The notes beneath the pieces were generated by a model. It was not told where the DNA came from. It was given only the letters and a program-made list of their open reading frames with translations, and did not search any database. The translations under genes were made by a program, and so were the position numbers. DNA of 64,000 bases from Nonomuraea sp. NEAU-A123 (lineage in GTDB: Bacteria > Actinomycetota > Actinomycetes > Streptosporangiales > Streptosporangiaceae): positions 1 through 64,000 of the forward strand of contig NZ_JAHFZZ010000006.1 of assembly GCF_018603905.1 (NCBI RefSeq). The letters run 5' to 3'. Positions 8,035 through 15,849 of the stretch are shown in pieces. Positions within the stretch are counted from its first letter, which is position 1. Each line of letters begins with the position of its first letter.

Positions 8035-8403
8035 ATGTCCGAGTTGGTCGCACGCCGGACACTGGTGAGTATGAACGCTCAGCGTGGTGCTCCCTTCAGC
8101 TATGTGGATATCCGGCCGTATGTAGTTGCCGAATCCCTAGATGAGCTGCGTGGTCCGGTGCACGGCGTGGTGACTCTCCCGCACGAGCTGGAGTGGAGCG
8201 GTCGTCGCAGGTTCGACCTGGATGATCCCTATGACCTCGGTGCCTTCTACAAGATTGTGCTGGAGGAAGGGCGTCAGGAGCATTTGCGCGCGCTGCTCAA
8301 TGGTGAGACGCTACGGCATCACTGGAGTGAGTTCCTGCCCGCTCGGCGGGTCCGGGCGCTGTGGGAGAAGCGGTTTCCCGAGTTGCGTCGGGCCGCTGCC
8401 TGA
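8035..8403 (+). CDS. Putative antitoxin-like partner of AbiEii toxin
   Basis: A 122-residue protein from ATG 8035, with AGGAG 8 bases upstream. I do not see a classical wHTH. It is acidic with ordered segments such as GVVTLPHELEWSGRRRFDL and ends in LWEKRFPELRRAAA. Its TGA overlaps the ATG of the AbiEii-type gene (TGATG), the arrangement of a bicistronic toxin-antitoxin unit. I therefore call it the probable partner. The identification rests on context only. Confidence 0.5.
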   Translation: MSELVARRTLVSMNAQRGAPFSYVDIRPYVVAESLDELRGPVHGVVTLPHELEWSGRRRFDLDDPYDLGAFYKIVLEEGRQEHLRALLNGETLRHHWSEFLPARRVRALWEKRFPELRRAAA

Positions 8404-8698
8404 TGGATCCGTTGCAGGAGCGGCTTACGCGTATCGGGCTGGAGGTGGCCGCCCAGCACGGATTCGTCCTCGGCGGTGGTCACGCGGTGCAGTTGCACGG
8501 CATGGGTGTGCGTCCTTCCGAGGACATCGATCTGTTCGCGCCGCAGCGCGGGACCCCGGAACAGGTCGAACAGTGGTCGTCGACGCGTACCGCAGAGAGG
8601 GCTTCCAAGCCGAGGTATGGCTGCGTACGCCTGATCTGGTGCAGATGGAGGTCGGCGATGCTACTGGGCACAGCTGCAAGGTAGAAGGAGATCATCAG
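8403..8698 (+). pseudogene. AbiEii/AbiGii-type nucleotidyltransferase toxin, broken
   Basis: The N-terminus reads MDPLQERLTRIGLEVAAQHG then FVLGGGHAVQLHGMGVRPSE-DIDLFAP. This is the nucleotidyltransferase GG...DxD motif of AbiEii toxins. Near 8565-8575 the frame shifts: the expected continuation VVVDAYRREGFQAEVWLRTP is found one frame over. It runs to about 8690, where the sequence ends abruptly at the start of the next gene. About two thirds of the toxin is missing. The toxin is dead while its partner stays intact. Confidence 0.8.
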
Positions 8699-9391
8699 GT
8701 GTCACAAGTTCTCGTCATCCTGACGTCTCACGGGCAACTGGGCTCGACAGGGCAGGCAACGGGCGTGGGGTTGCAGACGTTCGCGTCGCCGTACTACGTA
8801 CTGAAGGAGGCTGGCGTCGAGGTTGTCGTCGCATCACCACTTGGTGGCGACCCGCCGGTCGACCCTTTGAGTTTCGGCGAGGGCGTCGAGACGGTGGCTT
8901 TGCGGAGGTTGAACGAGGATGTCCACGCGCGAGCGCTACTGCGTGCGTCGCTGCCCCTGCGGAACGCGGGATCGACTGACTACGACGGCCTCTTTTTCGC
9001 GGGTGGCCATGGCGGGATGTGGGACTTCCCCGATGATCCCGTGATCGGTGGCCTCATCGCCGCGGCGCTGAACGCGGGCAAGCCCGTCGCCGCAGTGTGC
9101 CACGGTGTTGCCGCATTGTGCGGGGTCGATCCGGTGAGCGGCCGACCACTTGTCGAGGGTCGGAAGGTGACGGCACTGACGAACCAGGAGGAGGCCGCAC
9201 TCGAACGCGACGCTCTCGTGCCGTTCTTGTTGCAGGAGAGACTCACGAAACTGGGCGCCGAGTTCGAGGAGGCGGCCGAATTCACCTCGCACGTCGTGGT
9301 CCACGGCTCTCTGATCACCGGGCAGAACATGCGGTCGGCCGACGAAGCTTCGCGCGCCTTCCTAGCCGCACTCGCCTCGCGGTGCGCATAG
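8699..9391 (+). CDS. DJ-1/PfpI family, Hsp31-like protein
   Basis: A 230-residue type 1 glutamine-amidotransferase-like protein starting at GTG 8699 with AAGGAG 8 bases before it. The nucleophile elbow AAVCHGVAAL and the preceding FFAGGHGGMWDFPDD strand-loop are those of Hsp31/glyoxalase III (YhbO/HchA) relatives, which detoxify methylglyoxal or act as chaperones. The glycine-rich HG...GG pattern places it with the class-I GATase-like domain proteins. The start lies directly after the broken AbiEii sequence, so the two were joined by a deletion. Confidence 0.88.
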   Translation: MSQVLVILTSHGQLGSTGQATGVGLQTFASPYYVLKEAGVEVVVASPLGGDPPVDPLSFGEGVETVALRRLNEDVHARALLRASLPLRNAGSTDYDGLFFAGGHGGMWDFPDDPVIGGLIAAALNAGKPVAAVCHGVAALCGVDPVSGRPLVEGRKVTALTNQEEAALERDALVPFLLQERLTKLGAEFEEAAEFTSHVVVHGSLITGQNMRSADEASRAFLAALASRCA

Positions 9392-9420
9392 GACCAGGTT
9401 GCACCGACCCACAGCCAAGA

Positions 9421-9655
9421 GTCGAAACCAACCTCCTCGACAACGCGGTTCGCTACAACCGTACCGGCGGAACGGTTGAGGAAACGCTCTCCGGCGGAGT
9501 GCTGATGGTCCGTAACACCGGCTGGCACGTTCCCCAGGAACGCTTGGCTATGACAGCGGCTCCCCACGACCCGCGGACAGGGTGCCGGGCTCGGTTTGTC
9601 GATCGTCGCGGCGATCGCGAAGGCCCACGGGGCCGACTCCGGCTGGAGGGCTGGC
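9421..9655 (+). pseudogene. Histidine-kinase ATPase domain relic
   Basis: The plus strand has VETNLLDNAVRYNRTGGTVE (the N-box, NLLDNAVRYN) followed by GGVLMVRNTGWHVPQERL. After a deletion and frame change it has GAGLGLSIVAAIAKAHGADS at 9581-9640 (the G-box). These are in the right order for a HATPase_c domain of a sensor kinase, but the F-box region and everything upstream are missing. It is a decayed fragment with no response regulator nearby. Confidence 0.75.
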
Positions 9656-9931
9656 ACTCGTCCTGGTTCTCGCAGATGGGGCGAACGGGTGAAGCAGGAG
9701 AGCGCGTCAAAGCACGATCGGCGGCGATCTCCCCCAGCGCCTGGACGCACTGCCCGAAGGCGACCAGCGAAAGGATCTCGTGGAAGGTCCGCCCGATGGG
9801 ACGTAAGTCCGGATGGGCGTGGTGTGGTCGGTCACGTGGGCGTTCGCTCGTTGGCCGATCGCCGACGCGACCGGGCTGACCAGCGCGTTCGGCGACGCAT
9901 CTGGCGTCGCTGCGGCAACGGCAGAGCTGGC

Positions 9932-10045
9932 ATGACCCTGCTGTTCGTGGTGGATCTGGCGGTGATGATTGCTGCCGGTGGCGAGGCCGATCGCGGACCT
10001 GGCGGTGCTGCGGGATCAAGCCGAGCTGTTTGGGCGGGGTTGCTG
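9932..10045 (+). pseudogene. IS1380-like transposase scrap
   Basis: Two overlapping frames give LLFVVDLAVMIAAGGE and then IADLAVLRDQAELFG. Together they resemble the DLAVMLADGGEAIADLAVLR-type segment near the N-terminus of IS1380-family transposases. A one-base shift separates them and the rest of the transposase is absent. No terminal repeats were recognised. Confidence 0.55.
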
Positions 10046-10446
10046 CGGATCAGATCCTGGACGCGGACTTGGCGGCGGCATTTGGATGCATCGTCACACT
10101 GCTCCGGGGTGCCGACGAAACACTCCGACCTGCATCAACGTAGGCAGCAAACTACCCGGACTCCACGCTGAGGACGATATTTTTCCAGCACGTTCTGTTG
10201 TTGGCCAGGTTGTGTCCACGACGCCGGCCGACCCATTGGCCCCCTTTTCGCCCTCGGAATCATCACCCAAGGTTGGCCACCGCGTCGAATTGCTCGCTCG
10301 TGCGGGACCCCTGATCACGGAACATGAAGGAACATCGCACGGGCACGCGCCGAACTGGTCCGTCACCGGGCGGGCGCGAAATCGGCGGATTAAAGCAGCC
10401 ATAGATGCTTGGATTGACTTTTGCCGGTTTTCACACCGTGCCGTAC
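10046..10446. other. No gene seen
   Basis: About 400 bases with short frames only and no domain signature or ribosome site. The base composition drops locally (for example ATATTTTTCCAGCACG near 10178), unlike the surrounding coding DNA. It probably consists of debris between the IS1380 scrap and the truncated ligase. Confidence 0.5.
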
Positions 10447-10953
10447 TCAGCCGATCGACGCGGCATGTTCCCACCTCACTGCGATATCTCCATCGGGCGC
10501 ATTTCCGGCTGCGAAGAGCGATGCCTCTTTATCCTTTGAGGGGCCGGCGGCCAAGAGGCCACTAACCGCTACCGCCGCTGCGAGGTCTTCCAGACGGCTA
10601 TCGGATCCCGGAGCCCTGGACGGTGGGCCGACGGTGAACATCCGAATGCCTGCCATTCGCGCTGCCTCCGCGCCCACAGGGACCATGTCGCTATGGCACA
10701 GCAGCACAACGGCACGGCTGTCGACGAGCAGCCGCATGACGTCATCAACCGTGATCAGCGGGCTCACTGGCACGACTGTCGCTCCGGCAGCAAGGATGGC
10801 GTGGTGTACGCGGCAGAATTTCACCATGCCGGGGCGCAAGAGAGCGATTCGGTCACCGCGCCCTGGGCTGATCTTCTTCAGAGCTGCAGCCAGGATACGG
10901 ACTTGGTGCCAGACTTCAGGGTTCATGTTGTCCGCCGCCGACAGGTTAGTCAC
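10447..10953 (-). pseudogene. Acyl-CoA ligase (AMP-binding), C-terminally truncated
   Basis: GTG 10953 overlaps the thiolase stop (GTGACTAA), so it was translationally coupled to it. The ~168 residues match only the N-terminal part of AMP-forming acyl-CoA ligases: GDRIALLRPGMVKFCRVHHA, ILAAGATVVPVSPLITVDDV and the following RLLVDSRAVVLLCHSD. The sequence runs out at APDGDIAV, exactly before the expected LxYTSGTTGxPKG loop. Without the P-loop and C-terminal domain it cannot work. A deletion joined it to unrelated DNA. Confidence 0.82.
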
Positions 10954-12133
10954 GCTGGATGAGGACGGCCACGCCCTGCCCTACGCCCACGCACATGGTC
11001 GCTAGGCCGTTTCGGGCACCCGTGCGGTACATGCGGTGCAGCAAGGTCGTGAGGATCCGTGCGCCCGAGCAGCCGAGTGGATGGCCCAGCGCGATAGCCC
11101 CGCCATCGGTGTTGACCCGGTCGGGGTCGATGTCCAGTTCCTGGACGCAAGCGAGGACCTGAGCAGTGAACGCCTCATTGATCTCGGCCGCATCGATGTC
11201 GCTGATTCCCCAACGAGCGCGGGACAGCGCCTTTCGGGTGGCTGGGATCGGACCCAGACCCATCACATCGGGATGCACACCGGCCGCCGCCCCTGCGACG
11301 TAGCGGCCGAGGGGCTCGATCCCCAGATCTGCGAGTGCCTGCTCGCTCACCAGCAGGAGTGCGGCAGCGCCATCGTTCATCGGAGAGGCGTTACCTGCGG
11401 TGACGGTGCCGTCCGCGCGGAAAACGGATTGGAGGGAGGCCAGCCGCCGTGCGCTGGTGTCCTCGCGGATGCATTCGTCGGCCGTCACCGTGATGCCGTC
11501 GGCGCGCTCAACCGGTAGGAGCTCGACGTCGAAGCTCCCGTCACGTCTGGCGGCAGCAGCTCGCTGATGGCTCCGCAATGCGAAGGCGTCCTGCTGCTCA
11601 CGGGTGATGTGGTACCGCATGGCGACCTCTTCGGCGGTCTCGCCCATGGAAAGGACGCCGTGCAGATCGGCCATACGCGGATTGGTAAGCCGCCAGCCGA
11701 GCCGCGTGTCATGTGTCTGGAGAGTTCGAGGGAAGGGCTCCTCAGGACGGGGCAGCACGAACGGCGCGCGACTAATGGATTCGGAACCACCGGCGACGAC
11801 GATGTCCGCCTCGCCGGCGGCGATCGCGCGGGCGGCGCTGATCACTGCTTCCATCCCTGAGGCACACAGCCGGTTGACGGTGGCTCCGGGGACGCGGTCG
11901 GGTAGGCCGGCCAGCAGGACGCTCATCCGCGCGATGTTGCGGTTGTCCTCTCCGGCCTGGTTGGCGGCGCCCCAGTAGACGTCGTCGATCCGGGTCGGGT
12001 CCAGTGGCTTCACGCCTGCGGTCAAGCCGCTCAAGGCAGTGGCTGCCAGGTCGTCCGGGCGGACGCTCGACAGTGAGCCGTGCAGTTTGCCGATGGGAGT
12101 TCGGCGGGCAGCGGCGAAGTAGACGGGACGCAT
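10946..12133 (-). CDS. Thiolase (acetyl-CoA acyltransferase)
   Basis: A 395-residue thiolase that cleaves 3-oxoacyl-CoA with CoA, the last step of beta-oxidation. Start ATG 12133. The nucleophilic cysteine is C90 in NRLCASGMEAV. The C-terminal GHPLGCSGARI carries the second cysteine and the His (GHP), and NEAFTAQ is the third motif. It follows the acyl-CoA dehydrogenase gene by 32 bases and overlaps the truncated ligase by 8. Together they form a beta-oxidation operon behind the twin operators at 13330-13388. Confidence 0.93.
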   Translation of the reverse strand: MRPVYFAAARRTPIGKLHGSLSSVRPDDLAATALSGLTAGVKPLDPTRIDDVYWGAANQAGEDNRNIARMSVLLAGLPDRVPGATVNRLCASGMEAVISAARAIAAGEADIVVAGGSESISRAPFVLPRPEEPFPRTLQTHDTRLGWRLTNPRMADLHGVLSMGETAEEVAMRYHITREQQDAFALRSHQRAAAARRDGSFDVELLPVERADGITVTADECIREDTSARRLASLQSVFRADGTVTAGNASPMNDGAAALLLVSEQALADLGIEPLGRYVAGAAAGVHPDVMGLGPIPATRKALSRARWGISDIDAAEINEAFTAQVLACVQELDIDPDRVNTDGGAIALGHPLGCSGARILTTLLHRMYRTGARNGLATMCVGVGQGVAVLIQRD

Positions 12134-12165
12134 CAGGGGTTTCCTTTTGCTCGGCGGGTGATGGC

Positions 12166-13317
12166 TCAGGTGAAGGCGGCGACGCCGGTCAGCGCGCGGC
12201 CGATCAGCAGCTTGTGGATCTGGCTCGTTCCTTCGTAGAGGGTCATCACGCGGGCGTCCCGCAGGTACTTGGCGACCGGGTATTCGTCGATGTAGCCGTA
12301 GCCGCCGAAGACCTGAATGGCGTCGTTGGCGGCGCGCACGGCCACCTCGCTGGCGTACAGCTTCGCCATCGAGGATTCTGTGGCGAACGGTAGGCCGCGG
12401 TCGATGTGGTCGGCGACCCGCCACACCAGCAGCCGGGCCGCGTCGACGTCCACCGCGATGCCCGCGAGCAGATCCTGCACGAGTTGGTGGGCGGCGATGG
12501 GTTTGCCGAACTGCTCGCGCTCTTTGGCGTACGCGACGGCCGCCTCCAGGGATGCTCGTGCCAGGCCTACACATCCGGCTGCGACGGACATGCGGCCCTT
12601 GGCCAGCGCCGCCATGGCGATGGAGAAACCCTTGCCCTCCGGGCCCAGGACAGCAGTTCGGGGCACGCGCACGGCGTCAAAGATCAGCTCGGCGGTGGGT
12701 TGTCCGCGCAGGCCCAGCTTGCCGTGCAATTCCCGGCGTTCGAGGCCGGGAGTGTCGGTCGGTACGAGGAAGGCCGTGATGCCCCGGTGGCCGGGTTCCC
12801 CGGTACGAGCGAACACCAAGGCGACGTCCGCCCAGGTGCCGTTGGTGATGAACATCTTGGAACCGCTGATCACCCAATCCGCGCCGTCGCGCTCGGCCCT
12901 GGTGGTGAGCCCGGCTGCGTCGGATCCGCTGCCGGGCTCGGTCAGTGCGAAACACCCCAGTGCGTTGCCGCTGGTGAGGGCGGGCAGCCACTGGTGTTTC
13001 TGTTCTTCGTCGCCGTAGCCATTGATCGACTTGGCGACGAGCCCCAGGGAGACGGACACGATTCCGCGGACCGCCGAGTCGCCCCGGCCGAGTTCCTCCA
13101 GCACCAGGGCATAGGTCAGGTGGTCGCCCCCGGAGCCGCCGTACTCCTCGGGAATCGTCAGGCCGAGGAACCCGAGATCTCCAAGATGGCCGACGATCGC
13201 CCGGTCAACGGATTCCGCACGATCCCAATCGGCGGCGTGCGGGGTGATTTCGCGGTCGACGAAGTCGGCGGCGAGTCGCCGCACCGCGATCTGCTCCTCG
13301 GACAGTTCGAGGTCCAT
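12166..13317 (-). CDS. Acyl-CoA dehydrogenase
   Basis: A 383-residue flavoprotein that makes the 2,3-double bond of an acyl-CoA. Landmarks: LTEPGSGSDAAGL (~125-137) and the FITNGTWADVALVFA strand of the FAD site. In the C-terminal part VFGGYGYIDEYPVAKYLRDA contains the YGY...E-Y region with the catalytic Glu, and TLYEGTSQIHKLLIGR follows. First gene of the operon with thiolase. The TetR-type operator pair begins 12 bases upstream of its ATG. Confidence 0.95.
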   Translation of the reverse strand: MDLELSEEQIAVRRLAADFVDREITPHAADWDRAESVDRAIVGHLGDLGFLGLTIPEEYGGSGGDHLTYALVLEELGRGDSAVRGIVSVSLGLVAKSINGYGDEEQKHQWLPALTSGNALGCFALTEPGSGSDAAGLTTRAERDGADWVISGSKMFITNGTWADVALVFARTGEPGHRGITAFLVPTDTPGLERRELHGKLGLRGQPTAELIFDAVRVPRTAVLGPEGKGFSIAMAALAKGRMSVAAGCVGLARASLEAAVAYAKEREQFGKPIAAHQLVQDLLAGIAVDVDAARLLVWRVADHIDRGLPFATESSMAKLYASEVAVRAANDAIQVFGGYGYIDEYPVAKYLRDARVMTLYEGTSQIHKLLIGRALTGVAAFT

Positions 13318-13329
13318 ATTCAGTCTCCA

Positions 13330-13388
13330 AAACTAGCGCTGCAAGTTTTAGCCACATGCTAGTTCAGCTAAACTAGCAGTGCAAGTTT
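13330..13388. promoter_or_regulatory. Twin TetR-type operators
   Basis: AAACTAGC-GCT-GCAAGTTT (13330-13348) and AAACTAGC-AGT-GCAAGTTT (13370-13388) are two copies of one imperfect palindrome, 40 bases centre to centre. Between them lies an extra half-site making TGCTAGTT/AACTAGCA. They occupy the divergent region between the acyl-CoA dehydrogenase and the TetR gene. I infer that the TetR protein represses both directions from here. Confidence 0.7.
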
Positions 13389-13453
13389 TAGAGAGCGGCT
13401 GTGGAACCGCCAAGATGATGGGGGACCGCACCGCCGTTGACAGGGGGAATGCC

Positions 13454-14125
13454 GTGGCGCGACCACGCCGACCATTGCTGAGCCGGGACCGCATCGTGGC
13501 CGCGGCCCTGGTCCTGGTCGACGCCGAGGGCCTCGATGCCGTCTCCACGCGGCGGCTGGCGAACGAACTCGGCGTCAGCGGCCCATCGCTCTACAATCAC
13601 GTGGCGACCAAGGAAGAGCTGATCGACTCCGTCGTGGACGCGGTCCTTGGTGAGGTCGACACGTCGATGTTCGCCCGGCTCGGTGGCGATGATCGTGACT
13701 GGCGCGCCGCTCTGGCGGCATGGGCGGAGTCCTACCGGGCCACGCTGGCCGCGCATCCCAACATCGTCCCCGTCGTCGCCCAAGGGCCCGGCCGCCGTCC
13801 CCATGCATTGCGCATCGCCGACGGCGTCTTCGGGGGTCTGGTCGCCGCCGGGTGGCCTCGCCGTGAAGCCACCCGGGTGGGAGCGCTCATGCGGTATTTC
13901 GTCACCGGTTCGGCGCTCGGCTCCTTCGCCGGCGGGTTTCCCGATGACGCCACCGTGTATGAGGCGAACTATTCGCACCTCGGTCAGGCACACTTGCTCG
14001 CCGCGCGACAGCAGGAGATCAACGAGAGTGCCTTCGCGGTCGGCCTTGGGGCCCTTCTCGACGGGCTCGAGCTGCGCTATCGAGCGGTGACATCAGGCGG
14101 CGATGCGCCGGCCCAGGTGCCGTGA
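13454..14125 (+). CDS. TetR-family regulator of the acyl-CoA dehydrogenase operon
   Basis: A 223-residue repressor from GTG 13454 with GGGGG upstream; ATG 13415 is a weaker alternative. The HTH reads AVSTRRLANELGVSGPSLYN at ~30-50. The C-terminal half (from ~residue 85) looks like the TetR_C_1 (tetracycline-repressor-like) ligand domain. It is divergent from acyl-CoA dehydrogenase and ends 16 bases from the convergent crotonase gene. The likely effector is an acyl-CoA or the free acid (inference). Confidence 0.88.
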   Translation: MARPRRPLLSRDRIVAAALVLVDAEGLDAVSTRRLANELGVSGPSLYNHVATKEELIDSVVDAVLGEVDTSMFARLGGDDRDWRAALAAWAESYRATLAAHPNIVPVVAQGPGRRPHALRIADGVFGGLVAAGWPRREATRVGALMRYFVTGSALGSFAGGFPDDATVYEANYSHLGQAHLLAARQQEINESAFAVGLGALLDGLELRYRAVTSGGDAPAQVP

Positions 14126-14141
14126 GCCAGGTCGCCCGCTC

Positions 14142-14906
14142 TCATTCTCCGGTCCAGGTCGGCGTGCGTTTCTCGGCGAAGGCACGAGCTCCTTCCTGGG
14201 CGTCGCGCGAGGTGAAGACCGGAGCGGTCATCTCCTGCTGCCGTTCGAAGGCCACAGCGGCCGGCCAGTCCCGTGATTCGACAAGTATGTGTTTGGTGAC
14301 GCGGACCGCCAGCGGGCCGTTCGCCGCTATCGCGGCGGCGAGTCGCCGGGCCTCCGCCAGCGCTCCTCCCGCCGATGTCAGCCGGTTGACCAGTCCGAGC
14401 GTGTAGGCCCGTTCCGCGGTGAGAAAGTCGCCGGTCAGCGCGAGCTCCATGGCGACCTGATACGGGATGCGCGCGGGGAGCCGCAACAGGCCACCGCCGA
14501 CTGCGACCAGCCCTCGCCGCACCTCGGGCAGGCCGAACTTGGCGTTCTCCGCTGCCACCACGAGATCGCTGGCCAGCACCAGCTCGCAACCACCCGCCAC
14601 GGCGTATCCTTCGACGGCGGCGATCAGTGGTTTACGGGGAGGAGCCTCGGCCAGACCAGCGAACCCGCGACCTTCCACATGGGGGCGCTCTCCCCGCAGA
14701 AACGCCTTGAGGTCCATGCCGGAGCAGAAGACATCTCCTGCTCCGGTGATGATGCCGACTTTCAGGTCCTGGCGGGCGTCGAGCTCGTCTATCGCGGTTG
14801 CGATGCCCTCGGCGACGGCGCGATCGACGGCGTTCCGTGCCTGCGGCCGGTTGATGGTGATGACGGCGAGGCCGTCGGCGTACTCGGTGATCACTTCATC
14901 GGACAT
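14142..14906 (-). CDS. Enoyl-CoA hydratase/isomerase (crotonase)
   Basis: A 254-residue crotonase-fold enzyme hydrating 2-enoyl-CoA. Oxyanion-hole elements: ITGAGDVFCSGMDLKAF (~54-70) and AVEGYAVAGGCELVLASDLV (~98-117). The catalytic Glu is expected in GLPEVRRGLVAVGGG, where E is present. It ends with the usual KRTPTWTGE tail. Last gene of the APC permease - hydroxyacyl-CoA dehydrogenase - crotonase run on this strand. Confidence 0.93.
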   Translation of the reverse strand: MSDEVITEYADGLAVITINRPQARNAVDRAVAEGIATAIDELDARQDLKVGIITGAGDVFCSGMDLKAFLRGERPHVEGRGFAGLAEAPPRKPLIAAVEGYAVAGGCELVLASDLVVAAENAKFGLPEVRRGLVAVGGGLLRLPARIPYQVAMELALTGDFLTAERAYTLGLVNRLTSAGGALAEARRLAAAIAANGPLAVRVTKHILVESRDWPAAVAFERQQEMTAPVFTSRDAQEGARAFAEKRTPTWTGE

Positions 14907-14975
14907 GGGTCTCTCATTCGTTGGTTGTGTCTCAGGGGGATGGCACCTGCGTTACGCGGGCGCCGTCACCGGTCG

Positions 14976-15815
14976 TCACGATGGCCGGCCCTTGGCGGTC
15001 CAGGAGTAGAAGCCCTGGCCCGTTTTGCGGCCCAGGAGTCCGTCGCCGACCTTCTCGCGCAGCAACCTCGGTGGCGAGAACCGGTCACCGAGCTCAGCGG
15101 AGAGATAGTCGGCGATGGCGAGCCGGACGTCGAGTCCCACCAGGTCCGTGAGGCGCAGCGGGCCGATGGGGTGGCGATAGCCCAGGACCATGGCGGCGTC
15201 GATGTCGTGCGGGTCCGCCACGCCTTCCTCCACCATGCGGATCGCTTCAAGGCCGAGCAGCACCCCAAGGCGGCTGGTGGCGAACCCGGGACTGTCGCGG
15301 ACAACGATGGGGGTACGCTGCCACCTTTCGCTCCAGTTCCTCGCCAGCTCTACGGTCTGCGGCGCCGTTCGATCACCGGTGACGATCTCGATCAGGGCTG
15401 ACTTGGTCACCGGGTTGAAGAAGTGCAGCCCGAGGAACCTGCCGGGATCGTGGACGGCGCGCGCCAGTCGGCTGATGGAGATCGAGCTGGTGTTGGTGGC
15501 GAGGATCGCATGGGGCGCTGCCCTGCCTGCGGCGGCGAGTACCTCCGCTTTCAATCCCGCGTCCTCCGCTACGGCCTCGATGACGAGGTCCGTCTCGGGC
15601 GGGGTGCGCATGACGTCCGTGATCGTGTCAAGCCGTGTGAGCGCGCCGGCGTCGTCCGCCCACTCTCGGTGGACGCGTTCTGCGACACGGTCGGCGGCCG
15701 CGCGGTCGACCTCGATCACGGTCACCGCGCTGCCCGCGACGGCCATGAGGCCGGCGATGCCGCACCCCATGGTGCCACCGCCGATGACGGTCACGTGACG
15801 CGGGTGATCGATCAT
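14976..15815 (-). CDS. 3-Hydroxyacyl-CoA dehydrogenase
   Basis: A 279-residue NAD-dependent enzyme oxidising 3-hydroxyacyl-CoA. The N-terminal Rossmann motif VIGGGTMGCGIAG is at residues 10-22. It is followed by ATNTSSISI (~106-114) and LHFFNPVTKSALIEIV with the catalytic His. The C-terminal helical domain has PGFATSRLG and GRKTGQGFYSW. It is preceded by the APC permease (34 bases) and followed by crotonase (69 bases), giving a complete hydration/dehydrogenation pair. Confidence 0.94.
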   Translation of the reverse strand: MIDHPRHVTVIGGGTMGCGIAGLMAVAGSAVTVIEVDRAAADRVAERVHREWADDAGALTRLDTITDVMRTPPETDLVIEAVAEDAGLKAEVLAAAGRAAPHAILATNTSSISISRLARAVHDPGRFLGLHFFNPVTKSALIEIVTGDRTAPQTVELARNWSERWQRTPIVVRDSPGFATSRLGVLLGLEAIRMVEEGVADPHDIDAAMVLGYRHPIGPLRLTDLVGLDVRLAIADYLSAELGDRFSPPRLLREKVGDGLLGRKTGQGFYSWTAKGRPS

Positions 15816-15849
15816 TTCCCCTCCAAGTGCCTGGCTGAAGCCGCGCTGG

